In this document: positions 47,426 through 58,910 of the stretch, piece after piece | How the letters are laid out: each line of letters begins with the position of its first letter | Position numbering within the stretch: the first letter of the stretch is position 1 | Source of the DNA: Thinopyrum elongatum | Taxonomy: Eukaryota; Streptophyta; Magnoliopsida; Poales; Poaceae | DNA length: 64,000 nucleotides | Assembly (NCBI GenBank): GCA_011799875.1 | Contig: CM022302.1 | Coordinates: forward strand, 52,295,439-52,359,438 | Direction: 5' to 3' | Made by a program: the position numbers and the translations under genes | Notes under the pieces: model-generated | Told to the model about the DNA's origin: nothing | The model's database searches: none | Seen by the model: the letters and a program-made list of their open reading frames with translations, nothing else

Positions 47426-49086
47426 TGAGAAGAGGAGGAACGCATCCCCCGCGTCGTCCCCGCGGGCGACCGGGGGCGAGCCCTAGCACCCCACCTCCTC
47501 GCTCCTCCTTCCGGCCCTCCCTCCCCCGCCGCCGCCCCGAGGCGCCGCCGGGCAAAGCCCGGCCGGCGTGGGTGGCGGTGGGGTCCTGTTCCCTCTCGCG
47601 CGGGCTCGGGGGAGGCACGGGACTGCTCCCCGGGCGGGAGCGCCTGGCTTCCGTGGGGTCGGGCGGTACGGCGGCGGATCTTCAGGCGGTGGCGGTCCAT
47701 TGTGCGGCGGCGCGGCGGCGCGGTGAGGCTCCGGCGAAGTGCGGCGGCTGCAGGGGCCTTTTTTCCTGTGGCGGCCGCGCGTGGGTTGGCCTCTGGCCAG
47801 ATCTGCCCGATCTGCGGCCTGGAGGTCGGCCTGCGGCGCGGGAGGTGGATGGAGGCCCGGCTGGGCTTCTGCTGGGCGGTGGCCATCGGCGGCTCCGACT
47901 CTCTGCCCCGCGGCAGCGTTGGAGGTGGCGATGGTGGCCGAGCATGCCGGCCGGATCTGGTCTTTCCGGCAGGCGGTGCGGGCTTAGGTGGCGTGGTCCG
48001 GTCGTCTCCGGCGGCCCTTGGGTGCTGGAGGTGGCTAGAGTGGGGGCGTGCCATGGTGGCGTGGCCGGCGGTGGCGGCGGCTGGGTTGTCCTCATCCGGT
48101 GGTGCGGGTCGGTAGGGCAGCACGGGGCTCCCCCTAGGGGTCCTGGCGTGGATGTGGGCTGCTGGAAATCTCCGGCGTCGGCTCGTCGGTGTGCGGCCTG
48201 TGTCGACCTTCGATCCTTCTCCTCGGGCGTCCGTCCGCTATCGTCGTCGATGGATGGCCCTCCCCCAACTGCGGTCCATCACTCATCTCGCACCCGGCAG
48301 CAGGACCGAGCTCGTCTCGCGCCCGGCAGCAGGACTGACCTTGTTCCGCGCTCGGCAGCAGGACCGAGCTAGTCTCGCGCCCGGCAGCAGGACCATGCTC
48401 GTCTCGCGCCCGGCAGCAGGACCGAGCTCGTCTCGCGCCCGGTGCTGCAGGACGGGGCGATGGAGGCCAGCTTTGGCCGGCCTTTGGGTCTCCGCACTGG
48501 GGCAGCCCAGGGGTGCGAAAGGTGGCTCCTTTCCGCTCGTGTCTTTGTTGGGATAGCGGCGGATCTCGGGTGAGGTGGTGTCAAGGTCTTGGATGCCGGG
48601 GCGGCGGCCCTGGTGGTGGGTCCGCGGTGCTCATGGGCAGAGCCCGTGGCTTGGTGCTGCCCGATTGCCATGGCCGTGTGGGCGGTGTGGTAGATGGGGT
48701 GTGGCGTTCGGCGGCGGTGAATCGTGGCCGGGGTGAAAACCTGCTCTATCTTTGGATGGACCGGCGGCGGCGAAGCTCGTCCCCTTCTTGAAGGCGTCGT
48801 CGCGGCTCTCATTGCCCATCGTGTTGCTCCAAGGGGAAACTTTGATCCTCGGATCGGGCGGTGGCGGCGCTCTGGTGTCGTCCCCTTCCTGAAGGCGCCG
48901 CCTTGGAGCCCACGGTTCGCCATATGCGGTTTCACCTCTTCGCGTAGTGCTAGGGATGGTGTTGCTGCGCTCGGCGCCTATGTATCCTGCCTTGGGTGTA
49001 TGTGTGCGTGTGTTGTGGGGGCGTGCGTTTGTACCGGGTGCTGTTGATCATTGCTTTATATATAAAGCTGGGCGAAAGCCTTTTTC
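47426..49086 (+). mobile_element. Second LINE-like retroelement, non-coding, diverged target duplication
   Basis: Flanks GGTAAGGGGTGTTCAA (47410-47425) and GGTAGGGGTGCTCAA (49087-49101) are target duplications differing by one indel and one substitution, suggesting an older insertion. The 5' part is a GC-rich leader (GGGCGACCGGGGGCGAGCCC); the 3' end reads TATAAAGCTGGGCGAAAGCC then TTTTTCG, a familiar grass LINE-type terminus. No reverse transcriptase is visible. Long frames on both strands are by-products of high GC. Confidence 0.7.
48287..48445 (+). repeat. 29-bp minisatellite inside the second LINE-like element
   Basis: About five and a half copies of a 29-base unit built on CGCCCGGCAGCAGGACCGAG CTCGT lie here, with a few substitutions between copies. 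Confidence 0.9.
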
Positions 49087-49101
49087 GGTAGGGGTGCTCA
49101 A

Positions 49102-49980
49102 AACTTTGAGTTTTAAGTAGCAAATCATACCATGAATCAAATTCCTCATGAGATGAGAATGCATTAGGCAGAGCAAAGTTCAATAGCGACCACAGCTCTG
49201 CTAGGTTAGTTTGAAAAGGTTCCCTTATCAAAAGGAGATTGTGATCCATTGGCTGGCGCTTTACCGCCTCCAATACTTCACGTCCTCGTTTCTTCAGTTG
49301 AAAAAGAAGCATGGAAATGACATGTAAATACACAAGGGATAAATGATAAAAGGATTATGATTTAGATAAGTGTTTTTCCATCACCTCGTCAACAACAACA
49401 TATTTCCAGTCATACTGAGCAAGCCATTCTTTTTCTACCATGACCATATTATATGTGGTCAGTATGATTGGGAAATCAGGGGTGACAGCTTTGCGCGCAA
49501 ACTGTTTCCTCATTATTGCCCGACTCTGTTGGTTTCCAAAGTAAAGCAGTTCCTTCATAGATGGAAAAAGCCTGAAACCAAGTAATCGATCCCGACGTAA
49601 GACATGAACAAACAGTGAGATACAGTGTAAACTTAGAAACTTAACCTTATCTGTCTCAACCAGTCTCCAATGCCGCTGTCCTTGTCCAGAGAAGAAACAA
49701 TCTGGTATGGACCATGCTGGCCACTCTCTTTGAGACGGTCAAGAAACACAAGTGTTGGGATTACACCCCCTGCTCCCATTTGATCCCCTAGTATAACATT
49801 TAGCCGATGCGGCCACATCGATGTTAGCCACTCGAGACACTCGTCCCATATCTCTTCCTCTGTCAGATTAGCGTAGTCAGCGGTAGATTTTGCAGGGATT
49901 TGCTCTGTCAGTTTCAGGATCCCATCCAACTTTGTGAATAGCCTCTTAGGATCAGAAGGAACTGCTGCAGATTCTGCCAT
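49102..49980 (-). pseudogene. Decayed DDM1/LSH-like SNF2 helicase, N-terminal part
   Basis: Exon 1 (49980-49646, ATG at 49980, MAESAAVPSDPKRLFTKLDG) ends at donor ATAAG|GTTAAG. Exon 2 (49571-49385) carries LFPSMKELLYFG, FPIILTTYNMVM and WKYVVVDE and ends at GACGAG|GTGATG. Exon 3 (from 49291) has NLAELWSLLNFALPNAF and EEFDSWYD. Block order and wording match DDM1/Lsh chromatin remodelers, which use ATP to keep transposons methylated. Key residues are lost: the Walker A loop reads DQMGAGGV where the family has DQMGLGKT (no lysine), the DEGH box stops at DE and continues with KRGREV, and motif III reads IREPFQTN where the family has TGTPLQNN. The stretch before Walker A is shortened. A LINE-like element abuts exon 3 and no C-terminal helicase half is found. 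I infer a relic paralogue, unable to hydrolyse ATP. Confidence 0.75.
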
Positions 49981-50370
49981 CTTCTTCGCACACAAAAAAG
50001 GGATAAAAATTGTCAGAGAAATTCAACAGGCTACAAAAGTACACAAGTCGCCCCAAGAAAAGGCGAAATAACCTCGTCCATCTAGAGATTTAACCACGGG
50101 CCTTTTTTATCCAATAAATCAGCTCATGAAACAGCACCCCGAACCTGAATCAGGGACCATCCCCATACCATACCGGAGAAGAACTGAAGAAGGGCTAAAA
50201 CTGTATACCCGAACGAGCGCACAGAAGAGCAGATCTGAACACGTAGGGTACGGGAAAAGAAATCTAGCACAAATTGCACTGGATGGAGAAGGATTTACAC
50301 TTCAAAAAGATCCCGAGAAAATTTCTGGTAGCTATTCCGGTAAATCCAGGTTGCGAAGGCCATACCTTGA

Positions 50371-50610
50371 ATTTTGATGTCGGCGAGCGAATTAATCGCT
50401 GGAGAAACTACGAGATGGAAAAAAGAGGGCCGGCCGATGAGGAGGAATCGGCGGGGGGGTCGAAAAAAGAGAGATTTTGCGCGCCTTCCCCCCTCGCTCG
50501 CGCTCCAGCCAATGCTTTGGGCCTCCTTCAATAGAGAGCATAGGCCCGTGTGTACTAGTAACCAACCCTTAACTTTGAGCCCATGACGGTCCATATATAT
50601 ATATATATAG
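50371..50610 (-). promoter_or_regulatory. Probable 5' UTR exon and promoter of the helicase-like gene
   Basis: On the minus strand a GC-rich leader (about 50535-50372) ends at a good donor, TTCAAG|GTATGG. The next acceptor is GTGTGCGAAG near 49984, four bases before the ATG. A (TA)n tract at 50592-50609 sits where a TATA box would be. A leader intron before the ATG is common in plant housekeeping genes. Confidence 0.45.
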
Positions 50611-53245
50611 AAAAAACACACACGCAAGTTTTATCGTTTGCAAGAAAAAGTAGAGGGGTAGTGTTTCTCATATTTAGACACACAAGACGTCACTTTGGTG
50701 TACTTGGTTCAACTCGTGTTTCACTTGAATAAGAAATTTTCTACTCAACACTCCTTAGACTAAATTGCACGGTCATTTTACACAAATCCAATTCCCAGTG
50801 CATCTCATTCCCTGGGAGACTGCACTACACCACAGGGGTCACTCATTGTGCTTATTATTGTTGCTCTTCTACAACAACTGACTATTGTCCCCAATGCAAC
50901 AACATGTGGTTCCCCTACTCATGGAAGCTATTTATAGAAAGTCGGTTGAATGAATGTAGTTTGTGACATGGACATAGTCATACACCAAACTTCACATGAC
51001 CATTGCTGTTCAATAACTATATTGCCATTTTCTAGTGTGCATTGTGCATCGACTATATGGGCAGCCCTAAATCAATTATTATTATTATCAAACTACGATA
51101 AAGAGCCAACATGAATTGAAGCAAAATGAAAAATTCATGTTGTTTAAGGGACAAAGTAAGATACTATCCTAATGTATATGTACTAAAAAGGTATTTAAAA
51201 TTATAAATATAAATAAAAGAAAACTTCTTAGCGTTGATTGATTCCGATATAAAAATAGATGTGCTACTAAACCCTGTATTTAAATCAAAAATTTATTTGA
51301 ATTGAAAATACCAAAGAGTCAATTCATTATTGATGCAAGGAAGATGATCATCATAAGTAAAAATATAGTCACTTTTTGCAGGTTTTCATGACTCGTCTCG
51401 GATTGGTCCTATTCCGGATGGGTTTTTCATGGCTTGTCCTGGATCTTCTGTCTGGCATAGTTATTTTTTTATTGCTTTTGGTTAGGTCAATATTTATCTT
51501 CACAAACTAATGATAACATTCCTACACGCATAAGGCACTCGACATGTTGTTGGTATAATCGCTATAGGCAGAAGACGGCTTATCAATAAGTCCCCGTCCA
51601 CCAATGAACTCTTGCTTTACCACATGTCGATTATTTATTTAGGACCTGAAAGCCGCATCACAGAAATACGATTAGTTAAGGAAGTAGCTTATTCTTGAGC
51701 CATCGACTATTTTTTATGCTTAAATTTGGTCTATAAAGTCTAAAACTGACAAATTGGACCTTAAAAGTTTCAAATCTGATAGATTTGGTCTCTCAACCCA
51801 TCCATAGAGATTTGACCTACAATGTGGCGGTGATTTCGCTTGGACAACTCAGTCAATTAAAAACGGATAATACTTTAAAATATATAATGTGGACATACCT
51901 AATTGAATATCATTATTAATATTTTTTAATAAAGAAAATTAAAAACTATTTGAAATGAAAAAAAGAAAAGTAATACAAAGCATGGGTATTTTAGGAATAG
52001 GGGAAAACCTGAAATTTTAGATAAATGAAAAAAATGATCAAAAGTATTATAGAAAAATACGGAATTAGTGAGAGATAGCATATAATTTGTGAACACTCAT
52101 AATTTTTCTTTCTGAGTAACCCCACAAATTTATTTATTTTTTCCATGTGAAAAAGAAAGATCGGAAAGTTCAGATGGCCACGTAGTATAGCACCTAAGGC
52201 AAAGATTCTACCAATGTAGCTAGGATGACGTACTGAAGCTATATGCTGGACGTGATCCCTCAATGGTGCGAATACCCGAGCGTACAATTGATTTGCATCA
52301 GTTCCCGGTGCATCGTATTCCCATGGATCAATATGTACATACAATCTAGTGGCACTTAATGTTTGTCACAATCACTCCCCCGATCGATCGAGCGTCCCTC
52401 CATATATTGAGTCACATTTGATGATTTCACCGTGTCTTTGTTGACATTAGGAAAGCTACTAGCCTTAGGCACACCACGGGACGATAGCTACTGGCATATA
52501 TAGGATCACGGCTCAACCACTCGGTGGTCTTAGACTTGAATGGATGTATTACCTATATTGGCGTTTTTTTATCGTGTGAAAAGTATATCTCCTAGCTGTA
52601 CTATCTAAGAATAGTATTGGGCTTCTTTACTCTGTTGGAGGCAGAGTATAATAAATCCAACCGGCGTTCTTGTCACCACTCCCTCCTTCCCTATCCACCC
52701 TAGGAAAATGGAGAAGACATATATGCTCAATTTGCTTGGTATAGTTTCTGCCACTGCCCTCTTCTTCTCCAAGGATCAGTTTAGTGAATGTGACTGATCA
52801 ATGAAGTGGACCAAATATGAGCACGTAGATTGAATCATTGTGACAGATCAATGAATTCGAGGTGCAAGCTTTATTTACGGAGGCAGAGTACACTGAAAGA
52901 GCAGAACTTGAGTATCTCCACCGTGTAAGAAAATAGCAGCACAATCAGATCGTCTTAGCTACACAATAAACAAGTAGGGCACACTGAATTTGCTCTCCAT
53001 AATTTTCTCCGTTGCGCCGTGGAGAGGAATGGCAGCGGTTCTCACGGAGGGCAAGCTCCGTCGCGCCGCCGGAGGTGAGAAACCATAGCTCAAATGTGTT
53101 AGTAGGGGGGCGTGGCAGTGCGAGGGATAGCGCTGATGACTGAGATTTGTATATTTTGAAGTGCCTTTTGGCAAATGTACATGCTCCACAATCCTGTATG
53201 ATGACTATCAATCTGCGACACAAAAATAAAAATTAAATTACCTTG
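50611..53245. other. AT-rich intergenic DNA, no gene supported
   Basis: No convincing frame occurs. The longest, on the minus strand at 51991-52344, has a plausible first half but a low-complexity hydrophobic second half and no neighbouring exons. Sequence near 51720-51890 (AAATTTGG...CAAATCTGATAGATTTGG) has an old-repeat look. A stretch near 53090-53165 is similar to one near 53676-53760 (both contain CTTGTATATTTTGAAG or GATTTGTATATTTTGAAG), a diverged ~590-base duplication. Confidence 0.5.
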
Positions 53246-53297
53246 TAATGAGTTAGTGTAGTGTCAAAAAACGTCTTACATTATGGAACAGAGGGAG
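53246..53297 (-). mobile_element. Remnant of a Stowaway-type MITE
   Basis: The end reads ACATTATGGAACAGAGGGAG followed by TA. Read on the minus strand it is CTCCCTCTGTTCCATAATGT followed by AAGACGTTTTTTGACAC, the common grass Stowaway/Mariner terminus. Only one arm is present. Confidence 0.65.
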
Positions 53298-53791
53298 TAC
53301 AATTCTCCTTATCACTCCAATACAAAATTCAGTGTTATTGTTTGGCTCCAGTGGTTTTATCTGAATTCTAACGTGTTCATGCCCAGAAGAAACAGAGAGT
53401 GTGTTATATCTACAGCTCCGGCGTTGGCAGGTGCACGCCGTACAACTCCGGTCACCTAGTAATTCATAAACTGCTCTACAAAAATACAGCAGGCAAAGTT
53501 GTACATCAAAGTTGTGACAGTTTGTACTGCTGTGACGGTACGTACATAAAAGTTGCCAGCCAGGAACCAACGTCACAAAATCAAAGGGAAAAAAGAAAGA
53601 AAAGCATTTCCTCAGCAACAAGTTTGCTTCTTTTCTTCACCAAAGTGTGCAACAAGAGCATTTGTTTCACTTCACAGGAGTGAGGAGAGTGGGAGGTTTG
53701 GGGTAAAAAGAAGGGAACACTAATGACTGAAACTTGTATATTTTGAAGGGCCTTTCTCCTTAGATTCAGATCAACCCACAAATGAAAAATT

Positions 53792-54180
53792 CGTTAACCT
53801 ACGGAGAAACTTCATTAACACTCTCGCCATCTAATCCGACAAACAAACACACCAGGCATTTTCAGATCAACGCACAAACAAAAAATTCCAGGTTGATTCT
53901 AGATATGACATAGTACAACCAAGCAGAGCCAAAAGTACGCTACCACGGACCAACTTAGTGGTTAATTGTCGAGTTGCATAACAGCATCACCCACATCCCA
54001 AATCCTCAACACCAACTGGCCTCCACCATCCACATCAGCATTACTCTGACCGTGGTCACTGTGCGCCTGAGCTTGCAGCATACCCTTGTTCCACCCTCTC
54101 CTTCTCAACCCTGTTTCCAAAACCTGTCCAATATCTCAATTTTAAGTGTATTCAACAACTTGTGAATAAAGCGGAACAAA
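53792..54180 (+). repeat. Diverged copy of the region at 60530-60860
   Basis: ATTAACACTCTCGCCATCTA and the following CCGACAAACAAACACACC are mirrored by TTAATGCTCTTGCCACC and CCGACAGGCAGACACACC near 60536-60575. Similarity continues through the AATCCTCAACACC / AATCCTCGACACACC and CACCCTCTCCTTCTCAAC / AGCATCTCCTTCTCAGC blocks. The two copies flank the CACTA element at 54295. I see no coding sequence in either. Confidence 0.6.
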
Positions 54181-56397
54181 AAGGTACTAGGTCTTAGCAT
54201 CGGCAACACTCCGTACACTTCTTACAGGAAAAGCACGGCAAGATAAAATATTAGTGCTTAAATCAAACTACATGGAATGATGCATGTAAACAAACACTAC
54301 AACAAGACCCCGCCTATAGCAACGCATTTTTCCGTATCTAAAAGTCCATATATGCGTTGCTAGGGTCTTTACCAACGGTTTGGGATGCGTAGCCTTATCC
54401 AGTGTTGCTAGCGCATAATGCAACGGTTATACTTCCGTTGGTAAAGGGAACCGTTGCAAGACTGCAACACATAAAACCAACTTATACAACACTCATATAC
54501 GTTGGTGGCTAATGTACATGAATCCAACTCTCATCGCTTGGCAACAAAGAATTTGCAACGCTTCAGGTGTTTTACATATAAAATGTGAATAATATTTTAT
54601 ATATTGCCAGCAATTAAATTAATGCTCCACATGATGGTGATAAGTAAGTCAAGTCAGAAGACAAAATATACACACCAGAGGAAGAGATCATATATTGAAA
54701 AAAAATTATGGGATTACAATAGTTGATATTACAGGAGGAATAATATCCAAATGTGATGCATAATCTAAATATTCTCTTGACAACGAAACTTAAACTGACA
54801 GCATCCATCAACATCCCTACAACTTAACTAAAACTTAACAGAGGAACATCATCCAACAGGAACAACATCCCTACAACCTAACTAAAACTGAAAACAGCCA
54901 TCATAACTAAAACTGAAAACAGACATCATCGTCATCATCGTGAACCGGAACATCATCATCATCATTGCAGTATACTTGCCATGCACCCATATAATCGTCC
55001 ATATATTTTTTGAACCTACAAAGAAAATAACAAAATGAACTGTTAATACACAATGCATTGACATGATGCAAATAGTGACAGGTTGCCCAGCAAATAAGAA
55101 ACATTACTTCTTACAAAGGGTCGTTACTTTCGAAACATTGGTTGCCCGGCTAGATTACGACTATTAAAAAGAAAAGTTGTGACCTGAAAGTATTCCCTTA
55201 CAACTCAATATACTACTTCAGGTCACAAAACAAACATAAACAGACTCGGAGAAAAATAAACAGATTTAGTTGTGGCCTAAAAGCAAGCCACTAATAACAT
55301 AGGACCTACTTAGTTGACGGGTTTAAAGCACAATAGACACTGCTCATATGGAACAGGGCAAGCGACATAATGGGAAATTCAGCAATGTACGAACCGTGAA
55401 AGCAAGAGTTCATGTGGGTAATTCAGCAATTTATTAATCAAAGTGGTGAGAGCTCAGTGGTCAGTTTAGCAATGTACGAATCAAAAGGGCAAGAGCATCT
55501 AAGAACATTACTTGCATTTCCGTCTTCACAACAGTTAAGATATGGGGATCATAGACAAGTACCAGAACTATGACTATGAACACTGCCGTATCTTGGACAA
55601 ATCTACTAGCAGCTCCAGCCGTCCATGGTGTTGGCCTCCATCTCGAAAGTGCCGGAACGGATGAGTGTGGCGCCTCACATTAAATTACACACAACAATAG
55701 GTACACCATTGGGGAGTACATAAATAGTTAAATAAGAGCAGAAAAGGAGGCTGAAAAATGGTTAGAGTTAATCTAAGCAATAAAGGAATAAACAAATAAT
55801 CACCACAACGGAAATAGTCTTAGTTGAAGGTAAAACTCAGTGATGTACTATGAATGTAGAGACTGGCACATTGAAAAGCACCGAATGGCATTGAGTATTT
55901 CTTTCATTGGAAACCTGCGCACAAACAAACAGTGAGCCTCTACTTAACGAATGACAAACATGATGATTAACAGTGAGCCACTGCCGGTGTATATGTGCGT
56001 GTGCTTGCTGCGAGCTTTAGTATATGCATGTTTGCACATGAAAAGGCATAAAGCTCAGGTGTAGGTTGCATCTAAGGGGTACTGGGATTCAGTTTTATTT
56101 TCACTATGATGTACAGCGGTAGTAGATAAGTACCTTTTTTTAGATTAGTAGATCAGTACTTGATATAGATGAATCCTCCGCGTTGACTTGACCCAAGTGC
56201 ATATATAATAACTGCATGTTATGAGAGGACAATCACATAACCAAATGACAAGAAAATGTGTACTATCTTATGGTGAGTTTTTTAGATGAAGAGGCTAGCA
56301 AGACCGAGGAATTTAACTGGGGAGTTGCATAATAGCTTTTCAAACCGAAGGAAGAGAAGGACGTCAGTGTATCGAAATATAATTGGAAAGTAACAGT

Positions 56398-57097
56398 CAG
56401 TGGTGGAGCTACAAAGAAAAACCTGGGCCGGCCAAATTAAAAGAAACACAAATATTTCAACTCAAGCGATGGATGAAGAGCTGCTGCTGATAAATCTTTC
56501 TCAACTTTACATCTCTTTTTCTCTTGAAAACCAAATTGATTCCGCATTGATTAGCCTCGCTGTCAATGACAATTATCTAGTACCAAATTAAGATGTGTAT
56601 TATCAATTGATTGAATTTCAAAGTGTTATAAGTTATAACCTACATTTTATACGAAAATTAGTACTGTCCGAGTGACGAGAGTTTTGGGGGTGCGCATGTG
56701 CTTGTGCAGCAGTGCTCGTCGTCTAGGTTGCTACTCGCCCGGCTGGCCGCCGCTGCATGGGTCGCCCTTGGGCCTCCACACCGCTCGGCGCTGCTACTTG
56801 CTCCGGCGGTGCGACCGGTGACTCGACCTCCGCGGCTCCGCGCCACCTCTCTGTGGACCTCCCTGCGGCTGTACGCGTGGCTCGTGCCCTATCACCATTC
56901 TGCTACTCTACTGGATAGGAAGAGGAGTCAAGCAACAGAGGCCAGAGGCCAACAAAGAATCATGAAGAAGCGATGCTACATGCAAGCAAGGCAGTCGTGA
57001 GCTGGGCTACTCGTTTATCTGTACTACTACATGTATTTTTACCCCAAGGGCTGGGCGGGCCATGGCACGCTTTTGCCCTCACGAAGCTCCCCCAGTG
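56398..57097. mobile_element. 700-bp non-autonomous hAT-like element nested in the CACTA
   Basis: The ends CAGTGGTGGAGCT and AGCTCCCCCAGTG are imperfect terminal inverted repeats (CAGTGGTGGAGCT against CACTGGGGGAGCT). A perfect 8-bp target duplication, GTAACAGT, flanks it (56390-56397 and 57098-57105). Eight-base duplications and CA(G/C)TGG ends are typical of the hAT superfamily. A GC-rich core (56690-56890) gives an open plus-strand frame of 100 residues with no recognised domain; it may be a captured gene fragment. Confidence 0.88.
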
Positions 57098-57954
57098 GTA
57101 ACAGTGTATCACATACTACAAAAAACAGTGTATCATTTGACGTGTTCATGAAATTGAATGTTTGTTACCCTGTAGCAACACACGAGTATTTAGCTAGTAA
57201 TCCAAGTTGTGCAGAATAGTAAGAGCATACAACAATCAGTACATTAACAGGCGTGGAGGGAAGTATTTATCAGTGTTCTGAATCATATCAACAGCATCAA
57301 AGCAACATCATAGAAGAAACAATGTGGATTATTAATTCACCTGCTCACTAAAACAAAGGTGTCCGTGCTTCCTCCAACAGGTCCACGTCCTCTAGTATTT
57401 AAGCTGGACATGAAAGCCACCATTAGCAAGCTACTACCTCCACCTAAATAACCTGACCATCAGACTCCTGAAAAGTGTGAAATTGCAACGAAAAACTTCG
57501 ATTAGTAACTAATCAAAACTGCCATACAGAGACCTATTAAGACTGGACCCCTCCTTAAATATTATAACTCTTGCAATAGACTATTTAATATGGGGTATGC
57601 ATATATGAAGTGGTTCTTCTCTACATCAAACAAATTGAAAGGATTAACGACTCATCTATGAAGAATTTATGAGTTAGCAGCGTATAAGATTTTTTTAAAA
57701 ATTTGATGCTCCATTGATATCTAATAATTACTAATTTAATAGAATAGCAATCAGTGCATGAACAACGGAGATCGGAAGTCAGTCTGCAGGCCTATCAGTG
57801 TTCGTCGCACAAGGGCCAAACTTTTTTGACAGGGATTAGCTGCAATAGAATCGGGGGTGCATACCTAGACCGTCTACAGGAGAAGAGAAGAACAGAGGTT
57901 AGAGAAAGGGGAAGAGAGAGAGGACGAAGCCAGGGGAGGGGATTCACTCACCGG

Positions 57955-58260
57955 ACGAGAAGGACGACATGGCCACTGGCGCCGGCGCCGACGCCCGAAA
58001 CCCTAGCCATCGCGGGAAGGTCGCGGGTGGGCTTTGGTAGCCGCGGGCCCCAGATCTAGCTGCATGGGAGGGCGCCGCGGTGTGAGGGGACCTCGGGCAT
58101 GGCGGGATTCGCCGGACGTCGCCTGAATCAGCCGCGGATCCGGTAGCCTCCAGAGCAGCGATGTGGGAGGAACGGAGGGGAGGGCCGGCGGCGAGGTGGA
58201 GGACGAGGGTGACGAGGCGGTTGGTGGGTGAGATTTGGGAGAGATGAGGGGCATCGATGG
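57955..58260 (-). pseudogene. GC-rich captured gene 5' end inside the CACTA element
   Basis: Within AT-rich transposon DNA this 300-base block is strongly GC-rich. On the minus strand it begins with ATG at 58254 (MPLISPKSHPPTASS) and runs 83 codons to a stop. A second ATG (GATGGCTAGGGTTTCGGGCG) leads through a short frame to a donor-like TCCG|GTGAGTG near 57955. This is the look of a grass leader plus first exon up to its first intron. I do not recognise the gene. CACTA elements commonly capture host gene pieces; that origin is inferred here. Confidence 0.45.
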
Positions 58261-58910
58261 CTCTGTTTCTCGCGCGTCCCTCTCCTTTATTTTATTTTTT
58301 TTCGTATGTATCCCACGATGGGATCAAGAGTTGCAAACCTGCAACGCATATCTGCAACCTTTAATATGCGTATCTATTGTGAATATTACAACGTATAGTG
58401 AAAATGTAGTAGAATGTGTGTTGCTTTATAAGGGGTATCCTTGTAGTGAAAGATAAGTGAATCCTTTAAAAAAAACTTGACGCTATAAAAACAATTGGAC
58501 AAACATTGACGGTAGCTTCATGTTCCAGGATTTCATAGATTTATCTAGTATGATATTATAATTAATTTCTATACTCAGGGGTCGCAGTAGAAATAATCAA
58601 CAGACTATATACTCTGTGTATCTTCAGTTATTTAAACCGCAAGAAGTGCTCTAAAGAGGCTCAATCAAGACTGGGCACCTAGGCTATATTTTGTTTGACA
58701 TAGGATCAGCACTGGGTGGTTCGGTTTACTCCTTCTTGCGGGTTGACTCCAGTCAAAAATCAAGGGTTCATTTCACAACACTAATAATGGTATAAAAGGT
58801 CTTAACTGTTTGTTGTTGAATCTGTGCTCTTATATATAGAACAACTTTGCCCTTTAGCACACTGAAGAACAGAATTCAGCTTATAGAGATTGGGCTGACA
58901 GAAAAAAAAA

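Larger units (their letters stand above)
54295..58448 (+). mobile_element. Complete 4154-bp non-autonomous CACTA element
   Basis: The left end is CACTACAACAAGACCCCGCC. The right end, reverse-complemented, is CACTACAAGGATACCCCTTA. Both ends are followed by AGCAACGCA / GCAACAC-type subterminal motifs in alternating orientation. Target duplication AAA is present on both sides (54292-54294 and 58449-58451). No TNP2 or ORF2 sequence occurs inside, so it must move with help from elsewhere. It carries a nested hAT-like element (56398-57097) and a GC-rich block like a captured gene 5' end (57955-58260). The remaining interior is AT-rich with no supported gene. Confidence 0.88.

Noticed and set aside
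47425..48372. 315-residue frame and antisense 233-residue frame
   Set aside because: They lie in the GC-rich leader of a LINE-like element, have low-complexity composition and no domains.
51991..52344. 117-residue minus-strand frame
   Set aside because: The second half is low-complexity hydrophobic sequence from AT-rich DNA and there are no supporting exons or promoter.
54915..54970. CAT/GAT trinucleotide run as a coding tract
   Set aside because: It is a simple microsatellite in CACTA interior DNA with no gene around it.
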